From NCBI GenBank assembly GCA_004556965.1, contig SFFE01000002.1, forward strand, positions 248,001-312,000: a stretch of 64,000 nt of DNA. The letters are read 5' to 3'. Position 1 is the stretch's first letter; each line of letters starts with the position of its first letter. Below are positions 43,249-51,028 of this stretch, in pieces. The notes under the pieces are model-generated. The model did no database searches, had not been told where the DNA came from, and saw only the letters and a program-made list of their open reading frames with translations. Source of the DNA: Clostridiales bacterium. GTDB lineage: Bacteria > Bacillota > Clostridia > Oscillospirales > Oscillospiraceae. The position numbers and the translations under genes are program-made.

Positions 43249-44103
43249 TCAGATACGTCCAGTCACGACGCGGCGGACGCCCGCCGTGTCCTCGACGGTT
43301 GCGATATCGCGGAAGCCCGCGCCGCGCATCAGGTCGCTCACAGCGTCGGCCTGCGTTTCGCCGACCTCGAACATGAGCTGCCCGCCGGGGCGCAGCACGC
43401 CCTTCCAGTTGCGCACGATGGCGCGGTAGAACATCAGTCCGTCTTCGCCGCCGTCGAGCGCGCCGAGTGGCTCATAGTCGCGCACGGAGCTGTCAAGCGT
43501 GAGAATTTCAAAGCTCGGCACATACGGCGGGTTTGATACGATCAGGTCGAAGGTGCCGATGCTCATGGGCGGCTTGGCCAGCGCGTCCGCCTTCAGGCAG
43601 ATGGTGCGGTTCTGGCGGTTCAGGCGCAGGTTCTGTTTGCTGACCTCCAGCGCGCGGTCGCTGATGTCCACCATCACCAGTCTTGCGGCTGGCAGCTCGT
43701 GCGAGATGGCGCAGCCGATGCAGCCGCTGCCGGAGCAGAGGTCGAGGATGCGGGCGTCCATCTTGCGCCCGACGAGGGCGTTCACAGCCGTTTCCACAAG
43801 CACCTCCGTGTCCATCCGCGGGATGAGCACGTCGGGCGTGACCTTGATCGGCAGACCGTAGAACTCCCACTCGCCGATGAGATACGCCAGCGGCTCTCCG
43901 GCGAGTCTGCGCTGCAGCAGCGCGTTGATCTTCTGCTCGTTTTCCGTGGAGGTGTAGAGCCGCAGATCGCGCAGAAACGCCTCCTTGCTCTTGCCCACGG
44001 CGTGCGACACGAGAAGCCTCGCTTCCAGGGAATACGCCTCCACCCCGGCGCGCTTGAGCGCGGCACGGGTGGAAATATACAGTTCGTTGTATGTTTTCGG
44101 CAT
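43249..44103 (-). CDS. prmC: Release factor glutamine methyltransferase
   Basis: PrmC methylates the GGQ glutamine of release factors. The 284-residue protein has the helical N-domain, the SAM loop DLCSGSGCIGCAISHEL, and the catalytic NPPYVPS motif (IVSNPPYV). In Firmicutes it often pairs with prfA and the DUF1385 gene; here the DUF1385 gene is upstream and prfA is absent. recA follows after 52 nt. Confidence 0.95.
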   Translation of the reverse strand: MPKTYNELYISTRAALKRAGVEAYSLEARLLVSHAVGKSKEAFLRDLRLYTSTENEQKINALLQRRLAGEPLAYLIGEWEFYGLPIKVTPDVLIPRMDTEVLVETAVNALVGRKMDARILDLCSGSGCIGCAISHELPAARLVMVDISDRALEVSKQNLRLNRQNRTICLKADALAKPPMSIGTFDLIVSNPPYVPSFEILTLDSSVRDYEPLGALDGGEDGLMFYRAIVRNWKGVLRPGGQLMFEVGETQADAVSDLMRGAGFRDIATVEDTAGVRRVVTGRI

Positions 44104-44130
44104 AGCGGCCGCTCCTTTGTCTGTTGCGCC

Positions 44131-45108
44131 TTACCAGGCGTCGCTGCCCTGCTTTTCCGGAATGACCAGCTCCAGCGCGCGGATGGCGCATTCGATCATG
44201 CTGTCGTCCGGCTCGTTCGTGGTCAGGTGCTGGAGCCATTTGCCGGGGGCGGAGAGGATGCGCGAGCAGAGATTGTCGTGCCGCCCGACCCAGCGGTTGA
44301 TCTCGTAGCTGATGGACACGACGAGCGGCAGCAGCAGCAGCCGCAGCCCCACGCGCACCCAGACATTGTCCCACAGCGCGACCTTCAGGCTCACGAGCGA
44401 GAATACGAGGATGCTGATGATGACGACGACGAACAGAAAGCTCGTGCCGCATCGGGGATGGAACCGGGACTGCGGCCGCACGTTCTCCACCGTCAGCGGC
44501 AGGCCCTTTTCATAGCAGAAAATGGTCTTGTGCTCCGCGCCGTGGTACGAAAACATACGCGCGACGTCCGGCATGCGCGTCACGCCCCACAAGTACAGCA
44601 GGAAGATGACGATGCGCAGCAGACCCTCCACAAGGTTGCGCACCACGGGGCTGTGGATGAAGCTGTCCGTCAATCCGGCGAGCAGCGTCGGCAGCAGGAT
44701 GAACAGCACCACGGACAGCGCGATGCCGAGCACCACGGCCACGCCGATGATGATGTCCTTGGCCTTCTCCTCGCTGAAGTGCTTTTCGATCCATTGATCG
44801 AGTTTGTCCGGCTCGCCCTGCTCTTCCAGCGGCAGCAGGTCTGCGGAGTAGGTGAGCGCCTGCATGCCCTTGACCATGGAATCGACGAACGTCACCACGC
44901 CGCGGATCAGCGGCCAGCCCAGAATGGGGTGCTTGTCCTTGACCATATGCAGCTCGTCGATCTTTTCGACGAGCCCGTCCGGCGTGCGGCAGACGATGGC
45001 CTGCTTTTGCGGGCCGCGCATCAGAATGCCCTCCATCAGCGCCTGTCCGCCGATGGACGTGCGGAAGGGGACGTCCGTATCGGGAGATTGCTTTTGTTGC
45101 TTGCTCAT
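44131..45108 (-). CDS. DUF1385 membrane protein (YqhQ-like)
   Basis: The 325-residue protein has the DUF1385 hallmark near its start (TSIGGQALMEGILMRGP) and PILGWPLIRGVVTFVDSMVKG, and about four membrane segments. FSYHGAEHKTIFCYEKG and RFHPRCGTSFLFVVV are also typical and hold conserved His and Cys residues. Function is unknown. The ATG overlaps the stop of the kinase gene by 4 nt, so it is translationally coupled to a two-component system. Confidence 0.92.
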   Translation of the reverse strand: MSKQQKQSPDTDVPFRTSIGGQALMEGILMRGPQKQAIVCRTPDGLVEKIDELHMVKDKHPILGWPLIRGVVTFVDSMVKGMQALTYSADLLPLEEQGEPDKLDQWIEKHFSEEKAKDIIIGVAVVLGIALSVVLFILLPTLLAGLTDSFIHSPVVRNLVEGLLRIVIFLLYLWGVTRMPDVARMFSYHGAEHKTIFCYEKGLPLTVENVRPQSRFHPRCGTSFLFVVVIISILVFSLVSLKVALWDNVWVRVGLRLLLLPLVVSISYEINRWVGRHDNLCSRILSAPGKWLQHLTTNEPDDSMIECAIRALELVIPEKQGSDAW

Positions 45109-46205
45109 TCGTTGACCTCGGAATTATGGGATTTGGTGTTCTGCCCCTCCGGCGCGTAGGGCAGGCGCACGGTCACGGCGGTGCCGCCGCCGGGCGCGTT
45201 TTTGATCTCCAGCTTTCCGCCGGAACGGGTGACGATCTCCTCGCACACGGCGAGACCGATGCCGCTGCCGCGTTCCTTGGAGCTGCTGCCCTTGTAGAAC
45301 TTTTCCGTCACGTGCGGCAGCTCGTTTTCCGGGATGCCGGGGCCATGATCGCGGAAACGGATGGTTGCGGCCTCGGCATCCGCGTAGACGGACACCTCGA
45401 TGGTCTTGCCGTCGCGTCCGTACTTCGCAGCGTTGTCGAGAATGTTCAAAAACACCTGCTTGAGCCGCTCCGGGTCGCCGGGCAGAAGCGGGATTTCCGT
45501 TTCGGACGGGGTGTAGCGCAGCTCCAGATTGTCCTGCCGCAGCAGCTCCTGATAGGTGAAGATCGTGTCCTCCAGCTCGCTTTCGATGTCGAGCAGCTCA
45601 ATGTTCAGCTTGAAGCGCCCGTCCTGAATGCGGGTGAATTCCAGAAGCTCCTCCACCATGCCGGTCAGCCGGGCTGCTTCCTTGGAGATGATTTGGATGC
45701 CGCGGCGCGAGTCGGACTGGATGGCGTCGTCGAACATGAGCGTTTCGCTCCAGCCGGTGATGGCCGTCAGCGGGGTGCGCAGCTCGTGTGAGATGGAGGA
45801 GATGAACTCTGACTGCATTTTTTCCGTCTTGCTGATCTCCTGCGACAGCTCGTTGATCGCCACGGCAAGCTCGCTCAGCTCGTCCTTGCGCTGGATGGGG
45901 ATCTCAGTGCCGTAGCTTCCGCCCGCGATGCGGCGGGTGGCCTCGGTCATTTCCTCCACGGGCTTTGCCACGCGCACGCGGAACCACGCGCCGCACATCA
46001 GCGCGGAGAGCGCGGAGAGCGCCAGCGCGATCAGCACAATCAGCACGGTGCTGAGTCCGTGCACCGCGACGCCGATGGCGATGCCGGCGGCGCCGGCGAT
46101 TGCCGCGTGGACGCACTGACCGATGGACATGCGGGAGAACAGTTCCCTGCACCAGAAGCGGAGCGTGTCACGCAGCGCTTCGCTGTGTTTGGTCGATTCG
46201 CTCAT
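45105..46205 (-). CDS. Membrane sensor histidine kinase
   Basis: The 366-residue kinase has two adjacent N-terminal membrane helices (about 30-70) with almost no extracytoplasmic loop, a HAMP-like segment (FRVRVAKPVEEMTEATRRIAGG), the HisKA box SSISHELRTPLTAITGWSE, and the ATPase with NILDNAAKYG, DHGPGIP and GSGIGLAVCEE. The missing sensor loop suggests it senses within or near the membrane, or through a partner. It pairs with the response regulator 4 nt upstream. Confidence 0.94.
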   Translation of the reverse strand: MSESTKHSEALRDTLRFWCRELFSRMSIGQCVHAAIAGAAGIAIGVAVHGLSTVLIVLIALALSALSALMCGAWFRVRVAKPVEEMTEATRRIAGGSYGTEIPIQRKDELSELAVAINELSQEISKTEKMQSEFISSISHELRTPLTAITGWSETLMFDDAIQSDSRRGIQIISKEAARLTGMVEELLEFTRIQDGRFKLNIELLDIESELEDTIFTYQELLRQDNLELRYTPSETEIPLLPGDPERLKQVFLNILDNAAKYGRDGKTIEVSVYADAEAATIRFRDHGPGIPENELPHVTEKFYKGSSSKERGSGIGLAVCEEIVTRSGGKLEIKNAPGGGTAVTVRLPYAPEGQNTKSHNSEVNE

Positions 46206-46209
46206 GCGA

Positions 46210-46893
46210 TCAGTAACCCCACTTGTAGCCGTAGCCCCAGACGGTGGTGATGTACTCCGGCTCGGTCGGCTTGTCCTCGATCTTGATGCGCAGGCGGCGG
46301 ATGTTCACATCCACGATCTTCACCTCGCCGGTGTAGTCCTCGCCCCAGACGGCGCGAAGGATCTCCTCGCGCGACAGGGCGCGGCCGGGGTTGTTCATAA
46401 AGAGCTTCATGATGGTGAATTCCGTCTGCGTCAGGCGGATGTGCTCGCCGTTTTTGTCCAGCGTGCGGGAATGCAGATGCAGCAGAAACGGCCCGCTGGC
46501 CAGCCCGTCCTCACCGTTGTCGCTGCCGCCGATGCGCCGGTAGAGCGCATCCACGCGCGCGAGCAGCTCGGCGGGGGAGAAAGGCTTCGTCACATAATCG
46601 TCCGCGCCGGTCATCAGACCGGTGATCTTGTCCATTTCCTGGCTCTTTGCGCTGAGCATGATGATGCCCATTTTCGAGCCGGTGGCGCGGATGCGGCGGC
46701 AGACCTCAAAGCCGTCGATGTCCGGCAGCATCACGTCCAGCAGCGCAACCAGAATATCCGGGTGCTGCTTGAGCTTTTCCAGTGCTTCCTCGCCGGTGCC
46801 AGCCTCGATCGGCTCATACCCGCTGCGGCGCAGATTGATGACGACAAAACTGCGGATGCTGGATTCGTCTTCGAGAACCAGAATTTTTTTCAT
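46210..46893 (-). CDS. OmpR-family response regulator
   Basis: The 227-residue regulator has a receiver domain (KKILVLEDESSIRSFVVINL, phospho-acceptor in LLDVMLPDIDGFE, the lysine in DDYVTKPFSPAELLARV) and a winged-helix domain (LTQTEFTIMKLFMNNPGRALSREEIL, VWGYGYKW). It heads the eight-gene operon ending at pgsA. The kinase target genes are unknown. Confidence 0.96.
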   Translation of the reverse strand: MKKILVLEDESSIRSFVVINLRRSGYEPIEAGTGEEALEKLKQHPDILVALLDVMLPDIDGFEVCRRIRATGSKMGIIMLSAKSQEMDKITGLMTGADDYVTKPFSPAELLARVDALYRRIGGSDNGEDGLASGPFLLHLHSRTLDKNGEHIRLTQTEFTIMKLFMNNPGRALSREEILRAVWGEDYTGEVKIVDVNIRRLRIKIEDKPTEPEYITTVWGYGYKWGY

Positions 46894-47050
46894 AACGTTT
46901 CGTTTCCTTTCGGCAAGGTATCTTATAACCAGAATACAATTCGGGAATCAGATTCAAACTAATAATGTAGTATAACATACTTTTTTGAATAATGGTAGTC
47001 AAAGATTGTAGTTTATGGTATGGTATTTGTAAGAATCGGAGGTGTGCGAA
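46894..47050. promoter_or_regulatory. Divergent AT-rich promoter region
   Basis: A 157-nt gap between the minus-strand response regulator and the plus-strand phosphopantetheinyl transferase gene. On the minus strand TTGACT and, 17 nt on, TATGTT (with TATACT 5 nt further) make a plausible promoter for the large operon. The GGAGGT site at 47039-47044 serves the plus-strand gene. Confidence 0.45.
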
Positions 47051-47614
47051 ATGGAGGTTTTCTGGACGGAGATCGCCGGGCTGGACGAGACGCGCGCGCG
47101 GCGTCCGGGGCGGAGCCGTGCGCGGGGGAGCGCGTTTGGCATGTCGCTGCTGGCGTGGGCGGCGCGGGAGGTCTGGGGCGTTGACCTGCCGGAGATCGGC
47201 GTGCTCGAAAGCGGCAAGCCGTATTTTCCCGCGCATCCGGAGCTGCACTTTTCGATCAGCCATACAAAGACCGCCGTGCTCGCGGCGCTTGCCACATATC
47301 CGGTCGGCGCGGACGTGGAGCTGCGGCGCGCCGTTCGCCCCGCAACGGAGCGGCGGCTGAAGGAGACGCCCTGCGGCGATCTGGAACTGTTCGAGCTGTG
47401 GACGCTGCGGGAGAGCTATTATAAGCTCACGGGGCGGGGCGATCTGCGCACGATCCCGTTTTCCCGCGAAAACGGTGTGATCCTCCCGCCGGAGCCAGAC
47501 GTGCGCTGCCGGGTGTACGATGAGATACCGGGGTGCGCCGCCGCCGTGTGCAGCAAGGCGGAGCAGCCGCCGGAGCGGCTGCGGTTTGTGGAAGCCGCGT
47601 GGATTTGCACTTGA
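47051..47614 (+). CDS. 4'-phosphopantetheinyl transferase (Sfp superfamily, short)
   Basis: The 187-residue protein carries the Sfp-type motifs FSISHTKTAVLAALATYPVGADVE and FELWTLRESYYKLTGRGD (W-[ST]-x-K-E-[SA]-x-x-K region, here WTLRESYYKLTG, with the usual K replaced by R). It would load acyl- or peptidyl-carrier proteins. It is somewhat short of Sfp (about 220). No NRPS or PKS genes are nearby. The GTG at 47042 is less well placed than the ATG at 47051. Confidence 0.85.
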   Translation: MEVFWTEIAGLDETRARRPGRSRARGSAFGMSLLAWAAREVWGVDLPEIGVLESGKPYFPAHPELHFSISHTKTAVLAALATYPVGADVELRRAVRPATERRLKETPCGDLELFELWTLRESYYKLTGRGDLRTIPFSRENGVILPPEPDVRCRVYDEIPGCAAAVCSKAEQPPERLRFVEAAWICT

Positions 47615-47639
47615 AAAGCGCCGCAAGGTGTTGTATAAT
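47611..47639 (+). promoter_or_regulatory. tRNA-Leu promoter
   Basis: -35 TTGAAA (47611-47616, overlapping the previous stop codon), 17-nt spacer, -10 TATAAT (47634-47639), 12 nt before the tRNA. Confidence 0.82.
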
Positions 47640-47650
47640 CAAATGCACAT

Positions 47651-47735
47651 GCCGGTGTGATGGAATTGGTAGACGTGCTTGACTCAAAATCAAGTGCCGC
47701 AAGGCGTGCCGGTTCGAGTCCGGCCACCGGCACCA
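47651..47735 (+). tRNA. tRNA-Leu (anticodon CAA)
   Basis: The 85-nt gene folds with acceptor GCCGGTG/CACCGGC, a D-loop with GG, anticodon arm TTGA-CTCAAAA-TCAA (anticodon CAA), a long variable arm TGCCGCAAGGCG as expected for class II tRNA-Leu, the T-loop TTCGAGT, discriminator A and an encoded CCA. It reads UUG codons. Confidence 0.97.
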
Positions 47736-47921
47736 GTCTGCGACTGGAGGCAGAGCGTTACGGGCCGCGGCGGTTTCACAACTGCCGCGCTTGACCGCGG
47801 CTGCGGAGAAGACTCTGGTCAAGATCAATCAGAACGGCGGTGTGCGCCGCAAACAAAAACAGGGATGCATCGCGTATGGGCTGACGGCGTCCCTGTTTTT
47901 TGAATCATGGGAGGGGAAAGT
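47736..47921 (+). other. Structured spacer after tRNA-Leu ending in a terminator
   Basis: The spacer contains GCGGCGGTT/AACTGCCGC with a TCAC loop (about 47767-47788), CGGCG/CGCCG around GTGTG (47834-47848), and a terminator AAAACAGGGATGC...GGCGTCCCTGTTTTTT (about 47855-47902). A transcript of about 250 nt covering the tRNA and these hairpins is likely; a small RNA tail released by tRNA processing is possible. The SseB-domain gene's RBS GGGAGGGG follows. Confidence 0.5.
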
Positions 47922-48989
47922 ATGAGCAGTTTCAACGAACTATATGAGCACATCGTACAGGATCCGGGGCGCAAGTTCCAGCTTCGCGGCGTACAGGAGA
48001 TCCGCCGCAAGGCCATCCACGAGCTGATGGATTCCGGGCTGTACACCGAGCCGGAGGAGAGCGCGTCGCTCACGGACGAGGAGCGCAGCGCACACAAGGC
48101 GGAGGCCGCGTATGAGCTTGGCCTGCAGTATGTTTTGGAGACGTCCAAACTGCCCAATAAGGACGGCGACGAGGCGTTTGCCATTGCTGTGTGCAGCTCG
48201 TCGGAACGGCCGTACTGCATTGCGCTGTGCCTGCAGACGAAGTTGGAGGAAATGTTTGCCTCCGGTGCGGTGGACAGAAGCGCCAACGGCCACCCGTGGC
48301 TGTTCGTGGTCGCGGCGAACCGCGATACGCTCGAACCCATCGACGAGCTGCAGGGCGCGGTCGAGCTGCTGCGCGTGACGTATCAGCAGTTCCACATCGA
48401 GCTGGAGGTTCGCTCCCTTGCGGAGGATATGAATACCGCCATGGCGCAGTCCCTGCGCGAAGCGATGAATGCCTGCAAGATGGAAGGTTCGCAGGAGAAC
48501 ATGCAGAAACTTGCCGCGCTCATGACCACGGTGCCGCTGGTGTTCCCGGCGCAGCGCCCGGAGGGCGAGTGCGACCCGCAGGCTGGCGAGGAGCAGCATC
48601 TGCAGTTCGCCAAGGCACGCTCGAACGATGGCAGAACATTTTTCCTGGCGTTTACCGACCGGGCGCAGCTCGCAAAGTGGCGCGCATTTGGCAGCGTGGA
48701 GCTGTATCTGAAGGACTACGCGCCGCTGATCCTGAAGTCGAACGACACCGGTGTGATGCTTGATCCGTATATCGGCGCTGGACTCGCGCTCACGAAGGAA
48801 ATGATCCAGACGCTTTACACCCAGTATCAGATGCTCGACGGTCTGGCACAGGCCGCTGCCGAAATGGTGAAGAAGGGCGGGGAGGAAGCGCCCGCGCCGG
48901 AGGCGGCGTCTGCCGCGGCGGAACGGCCCAATGTGTTTGAGACTTCCAAATGGGGGCAGAATAAAAAGACCAAGAAAAAGCGCTCCTGA
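47922..48989 (+). CDS. SseB-domain protein
   Basis: The 355-residue cytosolic protein has an uncharacterised N-terminal half (SSFNELYEHIVQDPGRKFQL, ...YVLETSKLPNKDGDEAF) and an SseB-type domain at about 185-290 (LVFPAQRPEGE, GRTFFLAFTDRAQLAKWRA, GVMLDPYIGAGLALTKEMI). The C-terminus is Ala/Glu-rich then Lys-rich (KKTKKKRS). ATG 47922 follows GGGAGGGG. Function unknown. Confidence 0.8.
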   Translation: MSSFNELYEHIVQDPGRKFQLRGVQEIRRKAIHELMDSGLYTEPEESASLTDEERSAHKAEAAYELGLQYVLETSKLPNKDGDEAFAIAVCSSSERPYCIALCLQTKLEEMFASGAVDRSANGHPWLFVVAANRDTLEPIDELQGAVELLRVTYQQFHIELEVRSLAEDMNTAMAQSLREAMNACKMEGSQENMQKLAALMTTVPLVFPAQRPEGECDPQAGEEQHLQFAKARSNDGRTFFLAFTDRAQLAKWRAFGSVELYLKDYAPLILKSNDTGVMLDPYIGAGLALTKEMIQTLYTQYQMLDGLAQAAAEMVKKGGEEAPAPEAASAAAERPNVFETSKWGQNKKTKKKRS

Positions 48990-49004
48990 ACCCGGAGCGC
49001 TTTT
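48976..49004 (+). terminator. Terminator overlapping the SseB-domain stop codon
   Basis: Stem AAAAGCGCTCC/GGAGCGCTTTT; the loop contains the TGA stop (48987-48989), so the last codons are part of the hairpin. Confidence 0.82.
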
Positions 49005-49057
49005 CTGCAGATGGACAAAAAGAGGCGCGGAACCGTGATTTTCTTTCCCTGTTGCGA

Positions 49058-49086
49058 TTGCAAAGAAGCAAAAAACAGGGTATGAT
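49058..49086 (+). promoter_or_regulatory. pyk promoter
   Basis: -35 TTGCAA (49058-49063), 17-nt spacer, -10 TATGAT (49081-49086); the leader is about 70 nt. Confidence 0.62.
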
Positions 49087-49162
49087 ATCGAAAGAATGAG
49101 CCAAATTTCAGGCAGAAGTCCGGCGCAGCAGTCTTGCGCCGGTAAGGGGGGACATTTCCAAC

Positions 49163-50575
49163 ATGAGAAAAACCAAAATCGTTTGTACCATCGGCCCGGC
49201 GTGCGACGACGAAGCGACGCTCCGCCGTATGGTTGAGGCGGGCATGAACGTTGCGCGTCTGAACTTTTCGCACGGCACATATGAGGAGCATCAGAAGCGC
49301 ATCGACACGCTCAAGAAGATCCGCGAGGACATGCATGTGCCGCTGGCCCTGATGCTGGACACCAAGGGACCGGAATACCGCATCGGCACCTTTGCCGACG
49401 GTAAGATTACGCTGAACGAGGGCGATCGGTTCACCTTCACGACCGAGCCGGTTGCGGGCACGCAGGCGCGCGTCTCGGTGAGCTACAAGGGATTGGCGGA
49501 GGATCTGGAGGCGGGCGACGTCGTGCTGCTCAACAACGGTCTTCTGTCTTTCGTCGTGGAGCGCACCACGGCGACGGATGTGATCTGCCGCGTCACGGCG
49601 GGGGGCGAGCTTTCGAACCGCAAGAGCATGAGCTTCCCGAACAAGGTGCTCAAGCAGGTGTTTTTGAGCGAGCAGGACAAGTCCGACCTGCTCTTCGGCA
49701 TCAAAAACGACGTCGATTTCATCGCCTGCTCCTTCGTCTCGCGCCGGCAGGATCTGATTGACCTGGGCGACTTTCTGCGCGCCAACGGCGGCGGGCACAT
49801 CGATATCATCGCCAAGATCGAAAACCAGTCCGGCATTGACAATATTGAGGATATCTTCAAGGAGTGCGACGGCATCATGATCGGCCGCGGCGACATGGGC
49901 GTGGAGATCCCGTATGAGGAGCTGCCCGGCATTCAAAAGCTGCTGATCGAAAAGTGCCGCCGGCTCGGCAAACGCTGCATCACCGCAACGGAGATGCTCG
50001 AATCCATGACGCACAACATCCGGCCCACCCGTGCGGAGATCTCCGACGTGGCCAACGCCGTTTATGACGGTAGCAGCGCGGTTATGCTCTCCGGCGAGAC
50101 CGCCGCGGGCGAGTATCCGGTCGAGGCCGTCGCCGCCATGGCGCGCATCGCCGAGCGCACGGAGAAGAACATCGACTACGCTGCGCGCTTCCCCCAGAGC
50201 GAGTTCGAGATCGAAAATACGCTCGACGCGATCTCTCATGCCACCTGCGGCATGGCGATCGATATTGGGGCGAAGGTCATCACCGTCTGCTCCATTACGG
50301 GCAAGACGGCGCGCATGATCTCCCGCTTCCGCGGCCCCACGGACATCATCGGTCTGACGACGAATGAGCGCGCCTACCGGCAGCTTGCCCTCTCGTGGGG
50401 TATCACGCCGATCATGAGCGAGGTATATGAGTCCACCGACGTGCTGTTCTACCACGCGCTGAAGGTCAGCCGCGAGGTCATGCAGCTCGAAAAGGGCGAC
50501 AAGGTCATCATTACGGGCGGCATCATCAACGGCAAGAGCGGCAATACGAATACGATCAAGGTGGAATACGCCTGA
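49163..50575 (+). CDS. pyk: Pyruvate kinase
   Basis: Pyk makes pyruvate and ATP from phosphoenolpyruvate. The 470-residue protein has KIVCTIGPACDDEATL, NFSHGTYEEHQ, LDTKGPEYRIG, the active-site IIAKIENQSGIDNI and GRGDMGVEIP, and the MLSGETAAGEYP segment. It lacks the C-terminal PEP-utiliser domain found in Bacillus pyruvate kinases. It is monocistronic with its own promoter and terminator. Confidence 0.97.
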   Translation: MRKTKIVCTIGPACDDEATLRRMVEAGMNVARLNFSHGTYEEHQKRIDTLKKIREDMHVPLALMLDTKGPEYRIGTFADGKITLNEGDRFTFTTEPVAGTQARVSVSYKGLAEDLEAGDVVLLNNGLLSFVVERTTATDVICRVTAGGELSNRKSMSFPNKVLKQVFLSEQDKSDLLFGIKNDVDFIACSFVSRRQDLIDLGDFLRANGGGHIDIIAKIENQSGIDNIEDIFKECDGIMIGRGDMGVEIPYEELPGIQKLLIEKCRRLGKRCITATEMLESMTHNIRPTRAEISDVANAVYDGSSAVMLSGETAAGEYPVEAVAAMARIAERTEKNIDYAARFPQSEFEIENTLDAISHATCGMAIDIGAKVITVCSITGKTARMISRFRGPTDIIGLTTNERAYRQLALSWGITPIMSEVYESTDVLFYHALKVSREVMQLEKGDKVIITGGIINGKSGNTNTIKVEYA

Positions 50576-50591
50576 GATTCCGTCCAATCTC

Positions 50592-50626
50592 AAACCGGCT
50601 CTCCTGCATTGGGAGAGCCGGTTTTT
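50592..50626 (+). terminator. Terminator of pyk
   Basis: Stem AAACCGGCTCTCC/GGAGAGCCGGTTT with a short loop and TTTTT, 16 nt after the pyk stop. Confidence 0.9.
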
Positions 50627-50723
50627 CATATTGGGTTTCCGGTACTGCCGGCCGGTTTTCCGGCATATCATGAAACGGCGGAATCTGTCCAAGAAATTTT
50701 GTGGATTTTGTCGAACCCGCCAG

Positions 50724-50755
50724 TTGCAATTTCGGAAAAGTTAGCCTATACTAAC
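50724..50755 (+). promoter_or_regulatory. feo promoter with palindromic metalloregulator site
   Basis: -35 TTGCAA (50724-50729), 17-nt spacer, -10 TATACT (50747-50752). The -10 lies inside the inverted repeat GTTAG-N6-CTAAC (50740-50755), which resembles DtxR/IdeR-type half-sites. Iron-dependent repression of feoAB by blocking the -10 is inferred. Confidence 0.6.
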
Positions 50756-50800
50756 CATGAAATAACTTCTCACTTCAAGAAGAACTGGAGGAACGCCGCA

Positions 50801-51028
50801 ATGACGTTGGACAAACTCCCGGTTGGACAGGAAGCCGTCATTACCCGCGTGGGCGGGGAGGGGGCGCTTCGCTGCCGCTTTCTGGATATGGGATTGATCC
50901 CGAAGACGCGCGTGCTCGTGCGGAAAACGGCGCCAATGGGCGACCCGCTGGAGCTGCGCCTGCGCGGCTATACGCTGACGATCCGCAAGTCGGACGCACA
51001 GCAGATCGAGGTGGAGGTGGAAGCATGA
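50801..51028 (+). CDS. feoA: Ferrous iron transport accessory protein FeoA
   Basis: The 75-residue SH3-like protein supports FeoB. It shows LDKLPVGQEAVITRVGGEG, LRCRFLDMGLIPKTRVLVRK and LRGYTLTIRKSDAQQIEVE. The stop overlaps feoB by 4 nt. GGAGGAA precedes the ATG. Confidence 0.95.
   Translation: MTLDKLPVGQEAVITRVGGEGALRCRFLDMGLIPKTRVLVRKTAPMGDPLELRLRGYTLTIRKSDAQQIEVEVEA

Noticed and set aside
47051..47614. Natural-product cluster around the phosphopantetheinyl transferase
   Set aside because: No NRPS, PKS or carrier-protein genes are in the window; the enzyme probably serves fatty-acid carrier protein or a distant cluster.
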